A stretch of 61,613 nucleotides of DNA from IMG/VR virus record IMGVR_UViG_3300046694_000637, positions 1-61,613 of that record. One strand, written 5' to 3'. Below the pieces are notes generated by a model. The model saw nothing but the letters and a program-made list of their open reading frames with translations, was not told where the DNA came from and did no database searches. Each line of letters starts with the position of its first letter. The stretch's first letter is position 1. This document shows, piece after piece, positions 40,061-48,763 of the stretch. The position numbers were made by a program, and so were the translations under genes. The stretch comes from a virus.

Positions 40061-43000
40061 ATGTCGGGCACCATTGCGCAACTTGGCCTTGAAGTTAACT
40101 CTTCCCAGGCCGCTCAGGCGGCGATCGATCTCGACAAGCTGACTCAGGCAGGCGTCAAGGCGGAAAAGGCTGCTGAGGGGGTGGCGGACGGCTTCGACAG
40201 GGCCAATGAGGCTGCAGTCGGGCTTTCCACCGCCGAGAAGAAGCTGGCAGAGTCGACTGAGGATGCAAAGGCACGACTCGTCGCCATGGCTGAGGCGTCC
40301 CTTGAGGCCAGCCAGTACCACAAGGCGCTGACCACAGGCGTCTCCTCCAGCGCTACCGCAATGGATGGTGCCAAGAAGGCGATCCGTGACTGGGCTGCCG
40401 AGCAGGATCTGGCTAACAAACGCGGCCAGGCCATGCTGGCCAGCGAAGAGCGCCTGGCGGAATCCACCAAGAAGGCTGCCGCTGCAACAGGGATTCAGGC
40501 CGACGGCCTGCGGGCTTTACTGGGCAAGATCAACCCCGCGCAGGCCGCACTGCAAAAGCTGGACGACTTGCAGGATCAGCTGAGCCAGCATCGCAAGGCC
40601 GGGAATATTGGCACTGATGACTTCAAGGCTTACTCGGCCGACATTGAGGCTGCACGCGGAAAGCTGAAGGGATTCAACGACGAAAGCAGCAAATCAAAAG
40701 GTCCGCTCGACTCTCTGTCGCTGGGCAGCAAGGGTGCGCGCGAGAACGTCCTGCAGCTGGGTAATGCGTTAGCCGAGGGCAATATCCGGGTCGCCGCGCA
40801 CAACATCCTGGAGATTGGGACCAATGCGGGCGCCTCGGCGCTGCGCTTGGCTGCTATCGTTGGGCCATTTGCTGCGGTGGCCGCTGGAGCAGCCGCAATC
40901 GCACTGGCCTACCATGCGGGCAGCGAAGAGGCGACGGCATATAACCGCGCGTTGATCTTGACCGGGAATGCGTCCGGCACTAACGCCGCCCAGCTTGCCA
41001 ATATGGCGAAAGAGGTCAGTGCAACAGTCGGCACGACCGGCGAGGCCGCTTCCGCACTGGCCTTGCTTGCGAGCAAAGGGAAGGTGGCCAGCGGTAGCTT
41101 CGAGGAGATCGCTGAGGCGGCGATTTCGATGGAGCAAGCGACGGGCCAATCGGTCGAGTCGACCATCGCCCAGTTTGTGAAGATTGCGCAGGACCCAGTG
41201 GCTGCTGCCAAGGAGCTGAATAGCGAATATGGCTTCCTGACGGCCGGTGTCTATCAGCAGATTACTGCGCTGCAGGAGCAGGGCAATACTATTGGCGCCG
41301 CAAAGCTGCTGACCGATAGCTACGCCGCAACGATTGCCGCCCGATCCAAGGAGATCACTCAGAACCTTGGCTATGTTGAGAGGGCATGGAAGGGTATCAA
41401 GGAAGCAAGCACAGGCTTGGCTGATGGCGTTCTCAACATCGGCCGGGAGAAGACCGGACAAGAGCAGATCAAGCAGCTTGATCTGCAAATTTCCTCAATG
41501 GAAAACATCAGCGGGAAATATCGAGAGCAGGCGGGATACGACCAGAAAAAGCTGGATTTCTGGAAAGCTCAGCGCGAACTGATCCAGCAGAATCTCGACA
41601 CTACCTCGGCAATCTCCAAGGCCCAGGGTCTTTATACCGAGACTCAATCCAAGTCGATGGCGGCGCAGGATAAGCTGCATTCCTCTTACCTTGGCGGCCT
41701 CGATAAAGAGCACCAGCTGAAAGAAGAGCTTCGAAAGCTTGATCAGCAAAGGACCGATGCACTGGGAGGGGCGAATGTTGATGCCGACAAAATCAATCGG
41801 GATTATGACGTTTCCGTAAAGGCAGCTCGTGAGAAGTACAAGCCGGCGAGGTCGGCTAGCACGTCGACGGACCTTACTGGGTTCAACGATCAAAAAAATG
41901 CACTAGCCGCAGTCGTTGCTGAGTACCAGAACACTGAGAAAGAGCTGGACGCCTCTCAGAAGGCGGGTCTCATTTCCCAGGCGGACTACGTCGCCAAGCG
42001 CAGCGCCCTGATCGACGAGGAAAAGGCCAAGGTCGGTGCCGGGTACGACAGCGAGATCGCCTCGCTTGAGGCGGCCCGAGACAAATCAACCACGACCGGC
42101 GCCCAGCGCATCCAGCTGGATCAGAAGATCGCCGACGCCAAGGCGGCCCAAACTAAAGCCCTCCAAGGCTATGACTCTGAACAGGCCATTCTTGCGACAA
42201 ACGAGAAGGGGCGGCTCGACAAAGCTACAGAGGCCTCCAAGGCTTACGTTGACCAGTTGGAGCGGCAGCGCAAGGCGTTGGGTATCCAAGGCGATCGCGC
42301 CGCAGCGAACATCGGGCTAAGCGATCGGCAGCAGGGCCTGCAATCCAGCCTCGATGGGGTAACTGACCAGTTCAACTCTGAGCGAGCCAAACTGCTGAGT
42401 CAGCGACGCACTTCGCCGGACAAGTACAGCCAGGAGCAGTACGAAACCGACTTGGCAGCGCTTACCGCTGAGGAAGGCAAATACCGGGACACGGTTGTTG
42501 GTAACTACGACAAGATGACCGATGCCCAGTCGAACTGGGAGAGCGGCGCCGCTTCGGCGTACCAGAATTATCTGGAGAATGCCCAGAACGTTGCCGGCCA
42601 GACGAAGCAGGCCTTCTCAAGCCTGTTCGACGGCCTGACGGACGCGACGGTTGACTGGGCATTTGGTGCCGATGAGAGCTTCGGAGATGTTGCGGTCAGC
42701 TTCGCGAAGATGCTGGCCAAGATGGCCGTACAAGCGGCCGCGTCCAGCGTGTATTCGAGTGTGGCGAGCGGCGGCCTCGGCAGTCTACTGGGTGGTCTCT
42801 TTAGCGGTGGCGCTACTTCCGCAGGCAGCACCGCTGCAGGCTATTCCAGTAGTGCCTTGGCAGGCTGGACCGCACCCACCTTCTCTGATGGTGGCTACAC
42901 AGGTGGTGGCGGCAAGTACGACCCTGCCGGCGTGGTCCACGGTGGGGAGGTGGTGATCCGCAAGGAAGTGGTCGACCAGCCAGGCATGAAGGATTACCTG

Positions 43001-43276
43001 GTTGGGCTGAACGCGCGAGGGTATGCCAGTGGCGGATACGTCGATGTTGCACGGTCGCCAGTCGCAACGAGTCAGGCAGCTAGCCAAGTTGCCCCGCAGG
43101 TCAATGTTACCGTCAACCGAGATGGATCATCGTCGGTCGAAGCGGATAGCTCTCTCGGGAAAAACATCGGGAGTGACGTGCTAAAGCTTATCGATGCTCG
43201 GATCAAGGAGAACGAGGCGAAAAGCTCGTCCTACGGCGGCGCTATATGGCGAGCCGCAAATGGCCGGTCGCGGTGA
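40061..43276 (+). CDS. Tail tape measure protein
   Basis: 1071 residues; GGAG five bases before the ATG. Long helical N-terminal part, a hydrophobic segment at about 265-290 (LRLAAIVGPFAAVAAGAAAIALAYHAG), the tape-measure motif EVSATVGTTGEAASALALLASKGKVA, then helical arrays and a Gly-rich C-terminal end (GGYTGGGGKYDPAGVVHGGEVVI). Its length should set tail length, about 160 nm at the usual 0.15 nm per residue. Confidence 0.92.
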   Translation: MSGTIAQLGLEVNSSQAAQAAIDLDKLTQAGVKAEKAAEGVADGFDRANEAAVGLSTAEKKLAESTEDAKARLVAMAEASLEASQYHKALTTGVSSSATAMDGAKKAIRDWAAEQDLANKRGQAMLASEERLAESTKKAAAATGIQADGLRALLGKINPAQAALQKLDDLQDQLSQHRKAGNIGTDDFKAYSADIEAARGKLKGFNDESSKSKGPLDSLSLGSKGARENVLQLGNALAEGNIRVAAHNILEIGTNAGASALRLAAIVGPFAAVAAGAAAIALAYHAGSEEATAYNRALILTGNASGTNAAQLANMAKEVSATVGTTGEAASALALLASKGKVASGSFEEIAEAAISMEQATGQSVESTIAQFVKIAQDPVAAAKELNSEYGFLTAGVYQQITALQEQGNTIGAAKLLTDSYAATIAARSKEITQNLGYVERAWKGIKEASTGLADGVLNIGREKTGQEQIKQLDLQISSMENISGKYREQAGYDQKKLDFWKAQRELIQQNLDTTSAISKAQGLYTETQSKSMAAQDKLHSSYLGGLDKEHQLKEELRKLDQQRTDALGGANVDADKINRDYDVSVKAAREKYKPARSASTSTDLTGFNDQKNALAAVVAEYQNTEKELDASQKAGLISQADYVAKRSALIDEEKAKVGAGYDSEIASLEAARDKSTTTGAQRIQLDQKIADAKAAQTKALQGYDSEQAILATNEKGRLDKATEASKAYVDQLERQRKALGIQGDRAAANIGLSDRQQGLQSSLDGVTDQFNSERAKLLSQRRTSPDKYSQEQYETDLAALTAEEGKYRDTVVGNYDKMTDAQSNWESGAASAYQNYLENAQNVAGQTKQAFSSLFDGLTDATVDWAFGADESFGDVAVSFAKMLAKMAVQAAASSVYSSVASGGLGSLLGGLFSGGATSAGSTAAGYSSSALAGWTAPTFSDGGYTGGGGKYDPAGVVHGGEVVIRKEVVDQPGMKDYLVGLNARGYASGGYVDVARSPVATSQAASQVAPQVNVTVNRDGSSSVEADSSLGKNIGSDVLKLIDARIKENEAKSSSYGGAIWRAANGRSR

Positions 43277-43288
43277 CCGGCCGCCGTG

Positions 43289-43528
43289 TCATTTTACGAT
43301 GTTGATGTCCGGCGATATCTCGCTACGAAGTTGTTCTAGCGAAAGTGTCACTAGCTCTCCGACGGTCCGGGAGTTCAGATCATTAACGACAATGAACGCC
43401 TCCACCTGGCCATCAACTTGCGCATCCTCGCTCGCGGTAACCAGACCGAAAGTCACGACGATTCTGGTCTTCCCTGGCTCTGCTTCAGCAAAGCTTTGGG
43501 CTTGGATTCTGGCAAATCGTAAATTCAT
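43289..43528 (-). CDS. Reverse-strand moron after the tape measure gene
   Basis: 79 residues beginning MNLRFARIQAQSFAEAEPGKTRI. AGGAGG four bases before the ATG is a strong ribosome site. It is the only minus-strand gene in the middle of the tail operon, 13 bases from the end of the tape measure gene, so it was probably acquired. A TATGCT at 43554-43559 (minus strand) could be its -10. A beta-sheet-like protein with VEAFIVVNDLNSRTVGELVTLSLEQL. Function unknown. Confidence 0.72.
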   Translation of the reverse strand: MNLRFARIQAQSFAEAEPGKTRIVVTFGLVTASEDAQVDGQVEAFIVVNDLNSRTVGELVTLSLEQLRSEISPDINIVK

Positions 43529-43569
43529 AGAGCCTCCTGTAATGGTCGCAACAGCATAGCGGACTTCCC

Positions 43570-43908
43570 ATGGCCGACACATTCACCTGGCGCCCCGACA
43601 AGGCGGCGCCTGTCACCATCACGCAGCGCACCCGCTCGGCGCAGTTCGGCAGCGGCTACTTGCAGGAAGCCGGCGACGGCCTGAACACCGAGACGCAAAG
43701 CTGGGCACTGACCTTCACGGGCGATAAGGCGAGGATCAAGCAGATCCTAACCTTCATTCGCGCGCAGCAGGGGTACAAAGCCTTTATCTGGGCCACTCCC
43801 TTCGATGGCCCACTGTATTTCAAGTGCAAGACCTACACCCCGACACCTTTGGGCGGTACAGCATGGACGCTGGCCGCCACCTTTGAGCAGACCTTCCAGG
43901 TGACCTGA
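43570..43908 (+). CDS. Minor tail protein M (tail-tip)
   Basis: 112 residues. FTWRPDKAAPVTITQRTRSAQFGSGYLQEAGDGLNTE and QGYKAFIWATPFDGPLYFKC are the lambda gpM pattern. It attaches to the distal end of the tape measure during tip assembly. The coding start lies inside the upstream region of the reverse-strand gene. Confidence 0.88.
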   Translation: MADTFTWRPDKAAPVTITQRTRSAQFGSGYLQEAGDGLNTETQSWALTFTGDKARIKQILTFIRAQQGYKAFIWATPFDGPLYFKCKTYTPTPLGGTAWTLAATFEQTFQVT

Positions 43909-44606
43909 TGGCCGAGAGCATTTATGAGGACATCCAGAAGCTGGAGGTGGGCCTGTATGTGGAGCTGTTCGAGTTGGACCTGACGCCGTTGAGTGGTGAC
44001 ATTTATCGGTTTCACGGGTACATGCAAGTTGGCCCGATCTATTGGCAGGGATTCGAGTATTCGCCTTGGCCCATCAAGGTTGAGGGGATGAGCGTTACTG
44101 GGGAAGGCCAGCAGAGCAACCCCAGCCTGTCGGTGGGCAACGTCAGCGGCTTCATCACCGCACTGTGCAAGGCCTATCAAGACTTGGTCGACGCCAAGGT
44201 AACCCGACACCGGACGCTGGGCCGCTACATGGATGCGACCAATTTCCCGGCTGGCAACGATGAGGCAGACCCGACCGAGCATTTCGCTGACGACGTCTAC
44301 GTCATTGACCAGAAGCAGTCGGCGGACAGCGAGTTGGCCGTGTTCGTGCTCAAGTCACCCCTGATCGCGACCGATCGGCAGTTGCCCGCGCGGCAAATCC
44401 TTGCAAATTGCTGTCAGTGGCTCTCGATTGGAGGGTATCGGGGGTTCTACTGTGCATATTCAGGCTCGACGTACGCGACCGACCGGGATGTTTTGACGGA
44501 CGACCCCAGCCAAGACAAATGCTCGGGCACCCTGACCGGCTGCAAACTCCGCTTCGGCGAGAACAACCCTTTGCGCTATGGCAGCTTCCCCAGCGCCGGC
44601 AACTGA
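43908..44606 (+). CDS. Minor tail protein L (Fe-S tail-tip protein)
   Basis: 232 residues, TGATG overlap with M. A beta-rich N-terminal domain (LYVELFELDLTPLSGDIYRFHG) precedes a C-terminal domain with Cys residues in ANCCQW, GFYCAYSG and DKCSGTLTGCKLRFGE. Lambda gpL holds a 4Fe-4S cluster there; the four invariant Cys (C-x-C..C..C type) are present. Confidence 0.9.
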   Translation: MAESIYEDIQKLEVGLYVELFELDLTPLSGDIYRFHGYMQVGPIYWQGFEYSPWPIKVEGMSVTGEGQQSNPSLSVGNVSGFITALCKAYQDLVDAKVTRHRTLGRYMDATNFPAGNDEADPTEHFADDVYVIDQKQSADSELAVFVLKSPLIATDRQLPARQILANCCQWLSIGGYRGFYCAYSGSTYATDRDVLTDDPSQDKCSGTLTGCKLRFGENNPLRYGSFPSAGN

Positions 44607-44616
44607 CGAGACCCTT

Positions 44617-45387
44617 ATGGAATTCAGCCCTGACGTGATCGCCGCGGCATACGCGCACTCGGCAATGGATAATCCGCGCGAGGCCTGCGGGCTGGTGGTG
44701 GATGTGGCCGGGACCCATCTGTACGTGCCGTCCCCAAACACTGCCGATAAGCCTGAACGGGACTTCCGTATCAGTGCCGAGGCCTGGGCCGATACCGAGG
44801 ACCTTGGCCAGGTGCTTTGCGTGGTGCACAGCCATCCTGGGCAATCGGCGAAGCTGAGCGGAGCCGACCGGGTATCGATGGAGGCCACCGAGCTGCCCTG
44901 GTTGATCGTCGAAGTCCGCGAGGGCGTGCCGGTGTCGCATCTGCTGCACCTGCCGACCGGATACCATGCGCCGTTGGTTGGTCGCCCGTTCTACCACGGC
45001 GTGCTGGACTGCTACACCCTGGTGCGCGACTTCTACCAGCGCGAGATGGGCATTACCTTGCCTGACTATGCTCGCGAGGACGGATGGTGGGGCAAGGGCC
45101 AGGACCTCTATGCCGACAACTTTGAAGGCGCGGGCTTCTACGCGGTTGACCCGCAGGACCTGCAGCAGGGCGACCTGATCGTCATGCAGGTGAAGTCGGA
45201 GAAGGCCAACCACGCCGGGGTATTCCTCGCCGATGGCAAGCTCAAGACTGAGCCTGATCACCACCCGGTGCCGGGCGGCATCCTGCATCATCTGCACGGC
45301 CGGGATTCCAAGCGCGATCCGTTCGGCGGCTTCTGGCGCGAGTCGGCGCGGTTCTACATGCGGCACAAAGATTCGAAACCAACATAA
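44617..45387 (+). CDS. Tail protein K: JAMM + NlpC/P60 peptidase
   Basis: 256 residues. JAMM domain at 1-130 with the metal motif HSHPGQSAKLSGAD, then an NlpC/P60 domain with the catalytic Cys in LDCYTLVRDFY and His in NHAGVFLADG. It should cut peptidoglycan during DNA entry. No strong Shine-Dalgarno precedes the ATG. It is normally followed by gene I, but here 5.3 kb of other genes intervene. Confidence 0.9.
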   Translation: MEFSPDVIAAAYAHSAMDNPREACGLVVDVAGTHLYVPSPNTADKPERDFRISAEAWADTEDLGQVLCVVHSHPGQSAKLSGADRVSMEATELPWLIVEVREGVPVSHLLHLPTGYHAPLVGRPFYHGVLDCYTLVRDFYQREMGITLPDYAREDGWWGKGQDLYADNFEGAGFYAVDPQDLQQGDLIVMQVKSEKANHAGVFLADGKLKTEPDHHPVPGGILHHLHGRDSKRDPFGGFWRESARFYMRHKDSKPT

Positions 45388-45410
45388 GCGGCAGAGCCGC
45401 GGGAGATAGT

Positions 45411-45548
45411 ATGAATACTTCGTCTAAAGCCAAAAGTGGCTGCGATCATGCAAAGGACGGGCAGTTGCCCGATCACTGGAAAATGTCTGTGAAGCGTGAC
45501 CCAGTGACCGGACAGTTCAACGCGGCAGGGTTTATGCCTTGCCAGTAA
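45411..45548 (+). CDS. 45-residue hypothetical protein
   Basis: Starts MNTSSKAKSGCDHAKDGQLP with GGGAG five bases upstream. It continues DHWKMSVKRDPVTGQFNAAGFMPCQ. Small, polar, two Cys. Its end overlaps convergently with the gene at 45532. Probably the first gene of the accessory block. Confidence 0.55.
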   Translation: MNTSSKAKSGCDHAKDGQLPDHWKMSVKRDPVTGQFNAAGFMPCQ

Positions 45549-45777
45549 TTGTCAAAACAAGATTGTCGATGTAGCCATCATGCAGAGTGTTATCGATGCC
45601 CCCATAGGCGCAGCCCTTGAACCTCTGTAGGTCAGAGGCCAGGGCTGCTGCGATCGCGTCGTTTCCGGCAACTAGCCGACGCCCAAGCGCTGTTGCAACG
45701 TTCTGGTTGAAAAGGATCAATGTCTTCAGAACAAGCTCAACCTGCTCGAGGCGATCGTCTATCGTGTTATTGCTCAT
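45532..45777 (-). CDS. Small reverse-strand hypothetical protein
   Basis: 81 residues starting MSNNTIDDRLEQVELVLKTLILFNQNVATALGRR (read in part), with GGAG six bases upstream. Helical. The C-terminus is YGGIDNTLHDGYIDNLVLTITGKA. Possible moron. Nothing in the sequence gives a function. Confidence 0.65.
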   Translation of the reverse strand: MSNNTIDDRLEQVELVLKTLILFNQNVATALGRRLVAGNDAIAAALASDLQRFKGCAYGGIDNTLHDGYIDNLVLTITGKA

Positions 45778-45968
45778 CTAAAACTCCATGTCGTTCACGC
45801 CGGAATTGGCGCAATCCCCAGTCCATGGGCTTGCAGGCAACGGACCAGGGAGATCGGTTGCAGCATCGAAACGCTACTACGCCCCGTATCAAGATCGTTA
45901 CTGATCGTTTGGACAGGCTGGATGGGTGGACAGGATGGGCGAACCCGCGAAACTCTGCGGGCTGAGGC

Positions 45969-45979
45969 GGGGGGGGGGG
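45969..45979 (+). repeat. Poly-G tract of 11
   Basis: Eleven consecutive G (45969-45979), followed by TATTGACAGTGGCAATA, in the non-coding stretch 45778-46064. That stretch has no credible gene. Runs of this length are prone to slippage and are rare in phage DNA. Confidence 0.9.
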
Positions 45980-46064
45980 TATTGACAGTGGCAATACCTA
46001 GGCACTTATTCCTTAGGGCAGCGCTTGCGAGGCTTGGATCTCCTGGGCGAGAGAGGGGTCGCAG

Positions 46065-46433
46065 CTACTTGACCTCGTAGCTCTTAACTAGATTGCCGTC
46101 CTCGTCCATGGTCATTGCATGCTCCCCAGTTTTCTGATCATAGATGCGCTCCGCATTCCTGACCGCATCCTCCGCACTGCTCAATAAGTGCCGCAGGAAG
46201 GATAGGGCGCTTACCATATTGTTCTCGCTAAGCTCGTCGGGATTCTTTTTCGCCCATTCCGCGTAGGCCTCGATTTCAGCATTGCTTTCATCCTCCGTGA
46301 ACGTCCTCTCGATCCTAGCGACGATCTCTGCGTTCAAGCTGCGCTTTGAGCGTTTTGCGGCACGCTCCAGCTGGTCTCTGAGTTCCGCCGTCATACGGAG
46401 AGAGTAGGGCGGTAGTACGTGCCGGTCTGACAT
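46065..46433 (-). CDS. arc: Arc-type ribbon-helix-helix repressor
   Basis: 122 residues from the ATG at 46433 (GTGGA five bases upstream; an ATG at 46451 is the alternative). LPPYSLRMTAELRDQLERAAKRSKRSLNAEIVARIERTF is the classic Arc/Mnt ribbon-helix-helix domain, followed by an acidic helical extension. It is transcribed divergently from the Mnt-like gene at 46567, as arc and ant/mnt are in the P22 immI region. Confidence 0.85.
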   Translation of the reverse strand: MSDRHVLPPYSLRMTAELRDQLERAAKRSKRSLNAEIVARIERTFTEDESNAEIEAYAEWAKKNPDELSENNMVSALSFLRHLLSSAEDAVRNAERIYDQKTGEHAMTMDEDGNLVKSYEVK

Positions 46434-46445
46434 GGGGGTCCACGG

Positions 46446-46460
46446 TTTCATGATATGAAA
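46446..46460. promoter_or_regulatory. Palindrome TTTCAT-GAT-ATGAAA
   Basis: A perfect 6-3-6 dyad between the Arc and Mnt starts, 13 bases from the arc ATG. Likely Arc/Mnt operator. A 9-base direct repeat TTGACGGCA occurs nearby at 46474 and 46502. Confidence 0.6.
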
Positions 46461-46501
46461 TGGCAGTTTGTCTTTGACGGCAAAAAGATTCAAGAATCCA
46501 C

Positions 46502-46530
46502 TTGACGGCACTTCTCTACAGGATCATTAT
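46502..46530 (+). promoter_or_regulatory. Promoter of the Mnt-like/antirepressor operon
   Basis: TTGACG (46502-46507), 17 bases, CATTAT (46525-46530): 5/6 and 4/6 to consensus. The expected transcription start falls in the dyad TTGTG-ACTG-CACAA at 46532-46545, a plausible operator. Confidence 0.55.
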
Positions 46531-46566
46531 TTTGTGACTGCACAATGAATCCACAAGCGGAGAAAA

Positions 46567-46746
46567 ATGATGACGGACAGGCACCAAAAACCTCCGTACA
46601 GCCTACGGATCGACCAGAAACTTAAAGAGAAGGCCCGCAATGAGGCGCATGCCAACCATCGAAGCCTGAACGTAGAGATGGGTTTGCTGATCCAGGATGG
46701 CTTGAAATGGCGGGAAATGCAGCAGGGCAAGCAGGCCGCAGCCTGA
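46567..46746 (+). CDS. mnt: Mnt-like ribbon-helix-helix repressor
   Basis: 59 residues, beginning MMTDRHQKPPYSLRIDQKLKEK. The strand RHQKPPYSLRI and the helices that follow (LKEKARNEAHANHRSLNVEMGLLIQDG) parallel the Arc-type protein encoded divergently and P22 Mnt/Arc. CGGAG lies four bases before the start. It should repress the downstream antirepressor operon. Confidence 0.8.
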   Translation: MMTDRHQKPPYSLRIDQKLKEKARNEAHANHRSLNVEMGLLIQDGLKWREMQQGKQAAA

Positions 46747-46817
46747 AAACGAAGAAACCCCAGTGCGGGAACACTGAGGCTTCGGTAAACGAGATCAACT
46801 TCGGAGAAGAAATCGTC

Positions 46818-47738
46818 ATGAGCAAGAATATCACAGTCGTAGACATGCGCAAATTCGTTGAGGCGCGTGACGGTAAAGCCTTCACGACCACGCACCAGGT
46901 AGCTACCGCATTCGGGAAGCTGCACAACCACGTAATTGCCAAGGTTCGCAGCCTTGAATGCTCTGCTCAATTTTTAACCGACAACTTTTCGTCGGTTCAA
47001 TTCGAGCACCGTGGAAACGTGTACGAAGCCTTCGAGATGACCAAGGACGGTTTCATGTTCCTGGTCATGGGGTTTACTGGCAAGCCAGCAGCGGCGATCA
47101 AAGAGGCCTACATTGCAGCCTTCAACGAAATGGCGGCGCGCCTCAGCGTTGATGCAGAAGCCGTCGTCGGTGATCTCGTCGGCGCGGTCATCGGTAGCAC
47201 TGGTGAGGTCGTTCTGGACAGCGTAATTGATCAGAAGGCCTATCTGGTTCCCGGCGCATTACAACGCAGCTTCCGCCACACGATGAAAAGCCGCCTGCGC
47301 ACTCGCTTCAACGTGCAGCGCACCGCACTGATCCCGGCTGAGTGCCTGGCAGATGCTTGCAACTTCGTGGCGGCCTACGTTTTGGAAGGCGAGTTCATTG
47401 CTAAAGAACAGTCGTCCCCGAAAGCAGAGCAACTCAATCTTCATTTCCCTATCGGGACTCTCGTCCAGCGCCGACCAGGAATGCTTATCCAGCGTGGCAG
47501 CGGGGGAGCGTGGTTGGACGTGACCATCAACGACCTACGCGACATTCGCGGCGAGGGTACTCCGCTCGAAAATTTGATTTACGCGCTGCGGGAGTCGGGC
47601 TTTGATGTTGAGGGCTGCTGGTGGGAGCTTCGCACTTATCGCAACAAGATTTTCGAGCTCGCCCGCTTTGCGAACTGCTTCACGCATGTCCTTGAAAGCC
47701 CGCATCGCTACTCGGTCGATGTGGAGGATGCGGCATGA
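46818..47738 (+). CDS. Rha-type antirepressor
   Basis: 306 residues from the ATG at 46818. The N-terminal domain has MSKNITVVDMRKFVEARDGKAFTTTHQVA, VIAKVRSLECSAQFLTDNFSSVQF and YEAFEMTKDGFMFLVMGFTGKPAAAIKEAY, the Rha signature. The C-terminal half differs from the Rha protein at 21312 (SFRHTMKSRLRTRFNVQRTALIPAECLADACN). With the Arc/Mnt pair it makes a P22 immI-like switch; it would counter the CI repressor or another regulator. Confidence 0.82.
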   Translation: MSKNITVVDMRKFVEARDGKAFTTTHQVATAFGKLHNHVIAKVRSLECSAQFLTDNFSSVQFEHRGNVYEAFEMTKDGFMFLVMGFTGKPAAAIKEAYIAAFNEMAARLSVDAEAVVGDLVGAVIGSTGEVVLDSVIDQKAYLVPGALQRSFRHTMKSRLRTRFNVQRTALIPAECLADACNFVAAYVLEGEFIAKEQSSPKAEQLNLHFPIGTLVQRRPGMLIQRGSGGAWLDVTINDLRDIRGEGTPLENLIYALRESGFDVEGCWWELRTYRNKIFELARFANCFTHVLESPHRYSVDVEDAA

Positions 47739-48310
47739 GCCTCGAACTCCTGACGATACGTATCACCGGCACATCGCCGTTGATGATGCACAGCGACAAG
47801 TTCGCTAATCCGCTGCACCCGGCGACGAAAATTCACCGCGAACTGACAGCAAAGCGCAAAAAGACCGATGACGACCACTTGGCGATCGCCCGATCTGAGT
47901 TTTTGGCCGGCGCGTACTTCGATGCAGGGACGGGGTTCTTCGTGCCGGGCGCCAACTTAGATGCCACTTTTCTGGCCGGCGCCAAGCTGCAAAAGCTCGG
48001 GACTCACTGGAAGCGCGGCGCGGTAGTGATGACTGACCGGGCAAAGCTGCTGTTCACTGGTCCAAAGACGCCTGAGGCGCTCTGGGATGACCAGCGCTTT
48101 GTGGACTGCCGGGGTGTAAAGGTTGGCCAGGCCAAAATCATGCGGTACCGGCCTATCTTCCTAGACTGGGCGGCCGAGCTGGAGGTGGCCATCAATACGG
48201 ATGTGATCGACCTGATGGAGGCGAAAAAGGCCATCGAGGACTCCGGAAAGCTGATAGGCGTCTGCGAGTACCGTCCACGATTCGGCCGCTTCGAGGTGAC
48301 TTATGTCTGA
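47735..48310 (+). CDS. Unrecognised protein of the immI-like cassette
   Basis: 191 residues, ATGA overlap with the antirepressor gene. It opens LLTIRITGTSPLMMHSDKFANPLHP, a 'GTSPLMMH' motif seen in a group of uncharacterised phage proteins. KLGTHWKRGAVVMTDRAKLLFTGPKTPE and DCRGVKVGQAKIMRYRPIFLDWAAELEVAIN suggest an alpha/beta fold. Function unknown. Its repeated pairing with a regulator hints at a shared decision or defence role. Confidence 0.72.
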   Translation: MSLELLTIRITGTSPLMMHSDKFANPLHPATKIHRELTAKRKKTDDDHLAIARSEFLAGAYFDAGTGFFVPGANLDATFLAGAKLQKLGTHWKRGAVVMTDRAKLLFTGPKTPEALWDDQRFVDCRGVKVGQAKIMRYRPIFLDWAAELEVAINTDVIDLMEAKKAIEDSGKLIGVCEYRPRFGRFEVTYV

Positions 48311-48761
48311 GGTCGGGAAGTTTCCAGCGTACCGCCAAGCCGTCGATGACTTCCTCAAGGAATTCGCGTATGGCGACCTGGTCGGGCATGAATGGCTCGA
48401 GTCAAGGTTCGGGATGCCGACGATGGTTGAATCCAAGTCGATGACCGTCGATCAGTTCCGAGAGCGACAGTTCGAATGGCTGGCCAACGTCGAGGCGTTC
48501 AAGTCTGATCTGTTGAAACTGCATCAGGTCTGTCTGCAGTCGGTGCGGGGGAGGGGCTACCGCTGGGTTCCCCCGCACGAACAGACTGAGTTCGCTGTCA
48601 CGGAAATGGGTAAGGACGTGAAGCGTGTATTCCGCAACGCAGGCCACAAGCTGCGGAATCTGCGGATCACTGAGCTGAGCGATGACCAGCGCAGGGCGAA
48701 CGTGGATGCCTTGGGCAAGTTCAGCATCTTGCAGGGGATGGCGCGAAATACCCTCAACTAA
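48303..48761 (+). CDS. Unrecognised protein of the immI-like cassette
   Basis: 152 residues overlapping the previous gene by 8 bases. N-terminal helical part (AVDDFLKEFAYGDLVGHEWLESRFG), then a basic helical core ending RVFRNAGHKLRNLRITELSDDQRRANVDALGKFS. The RGRGYRWVPPHEQTEFAV segment is characteristic but not one I can assign. It ends directly before the RNA array, and the array's first unit begins 3 bases after its stop. Confidence 0.7.
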   Translation: MSEVGKFPAYRQAVDDFLKEFAYGDLVGHEWLESRFGMPTMVESKSMTVDQFRERQFEWLANVEAFKSDLLKLHQVCLQSVRGRGYRWVPPHEQTEFAVTEMGKDVKRVFRNAGHKLRNLRITELSDDQRRANVDALGKFSILQGMARNTLN

Positions 48762-48763
48762 TG

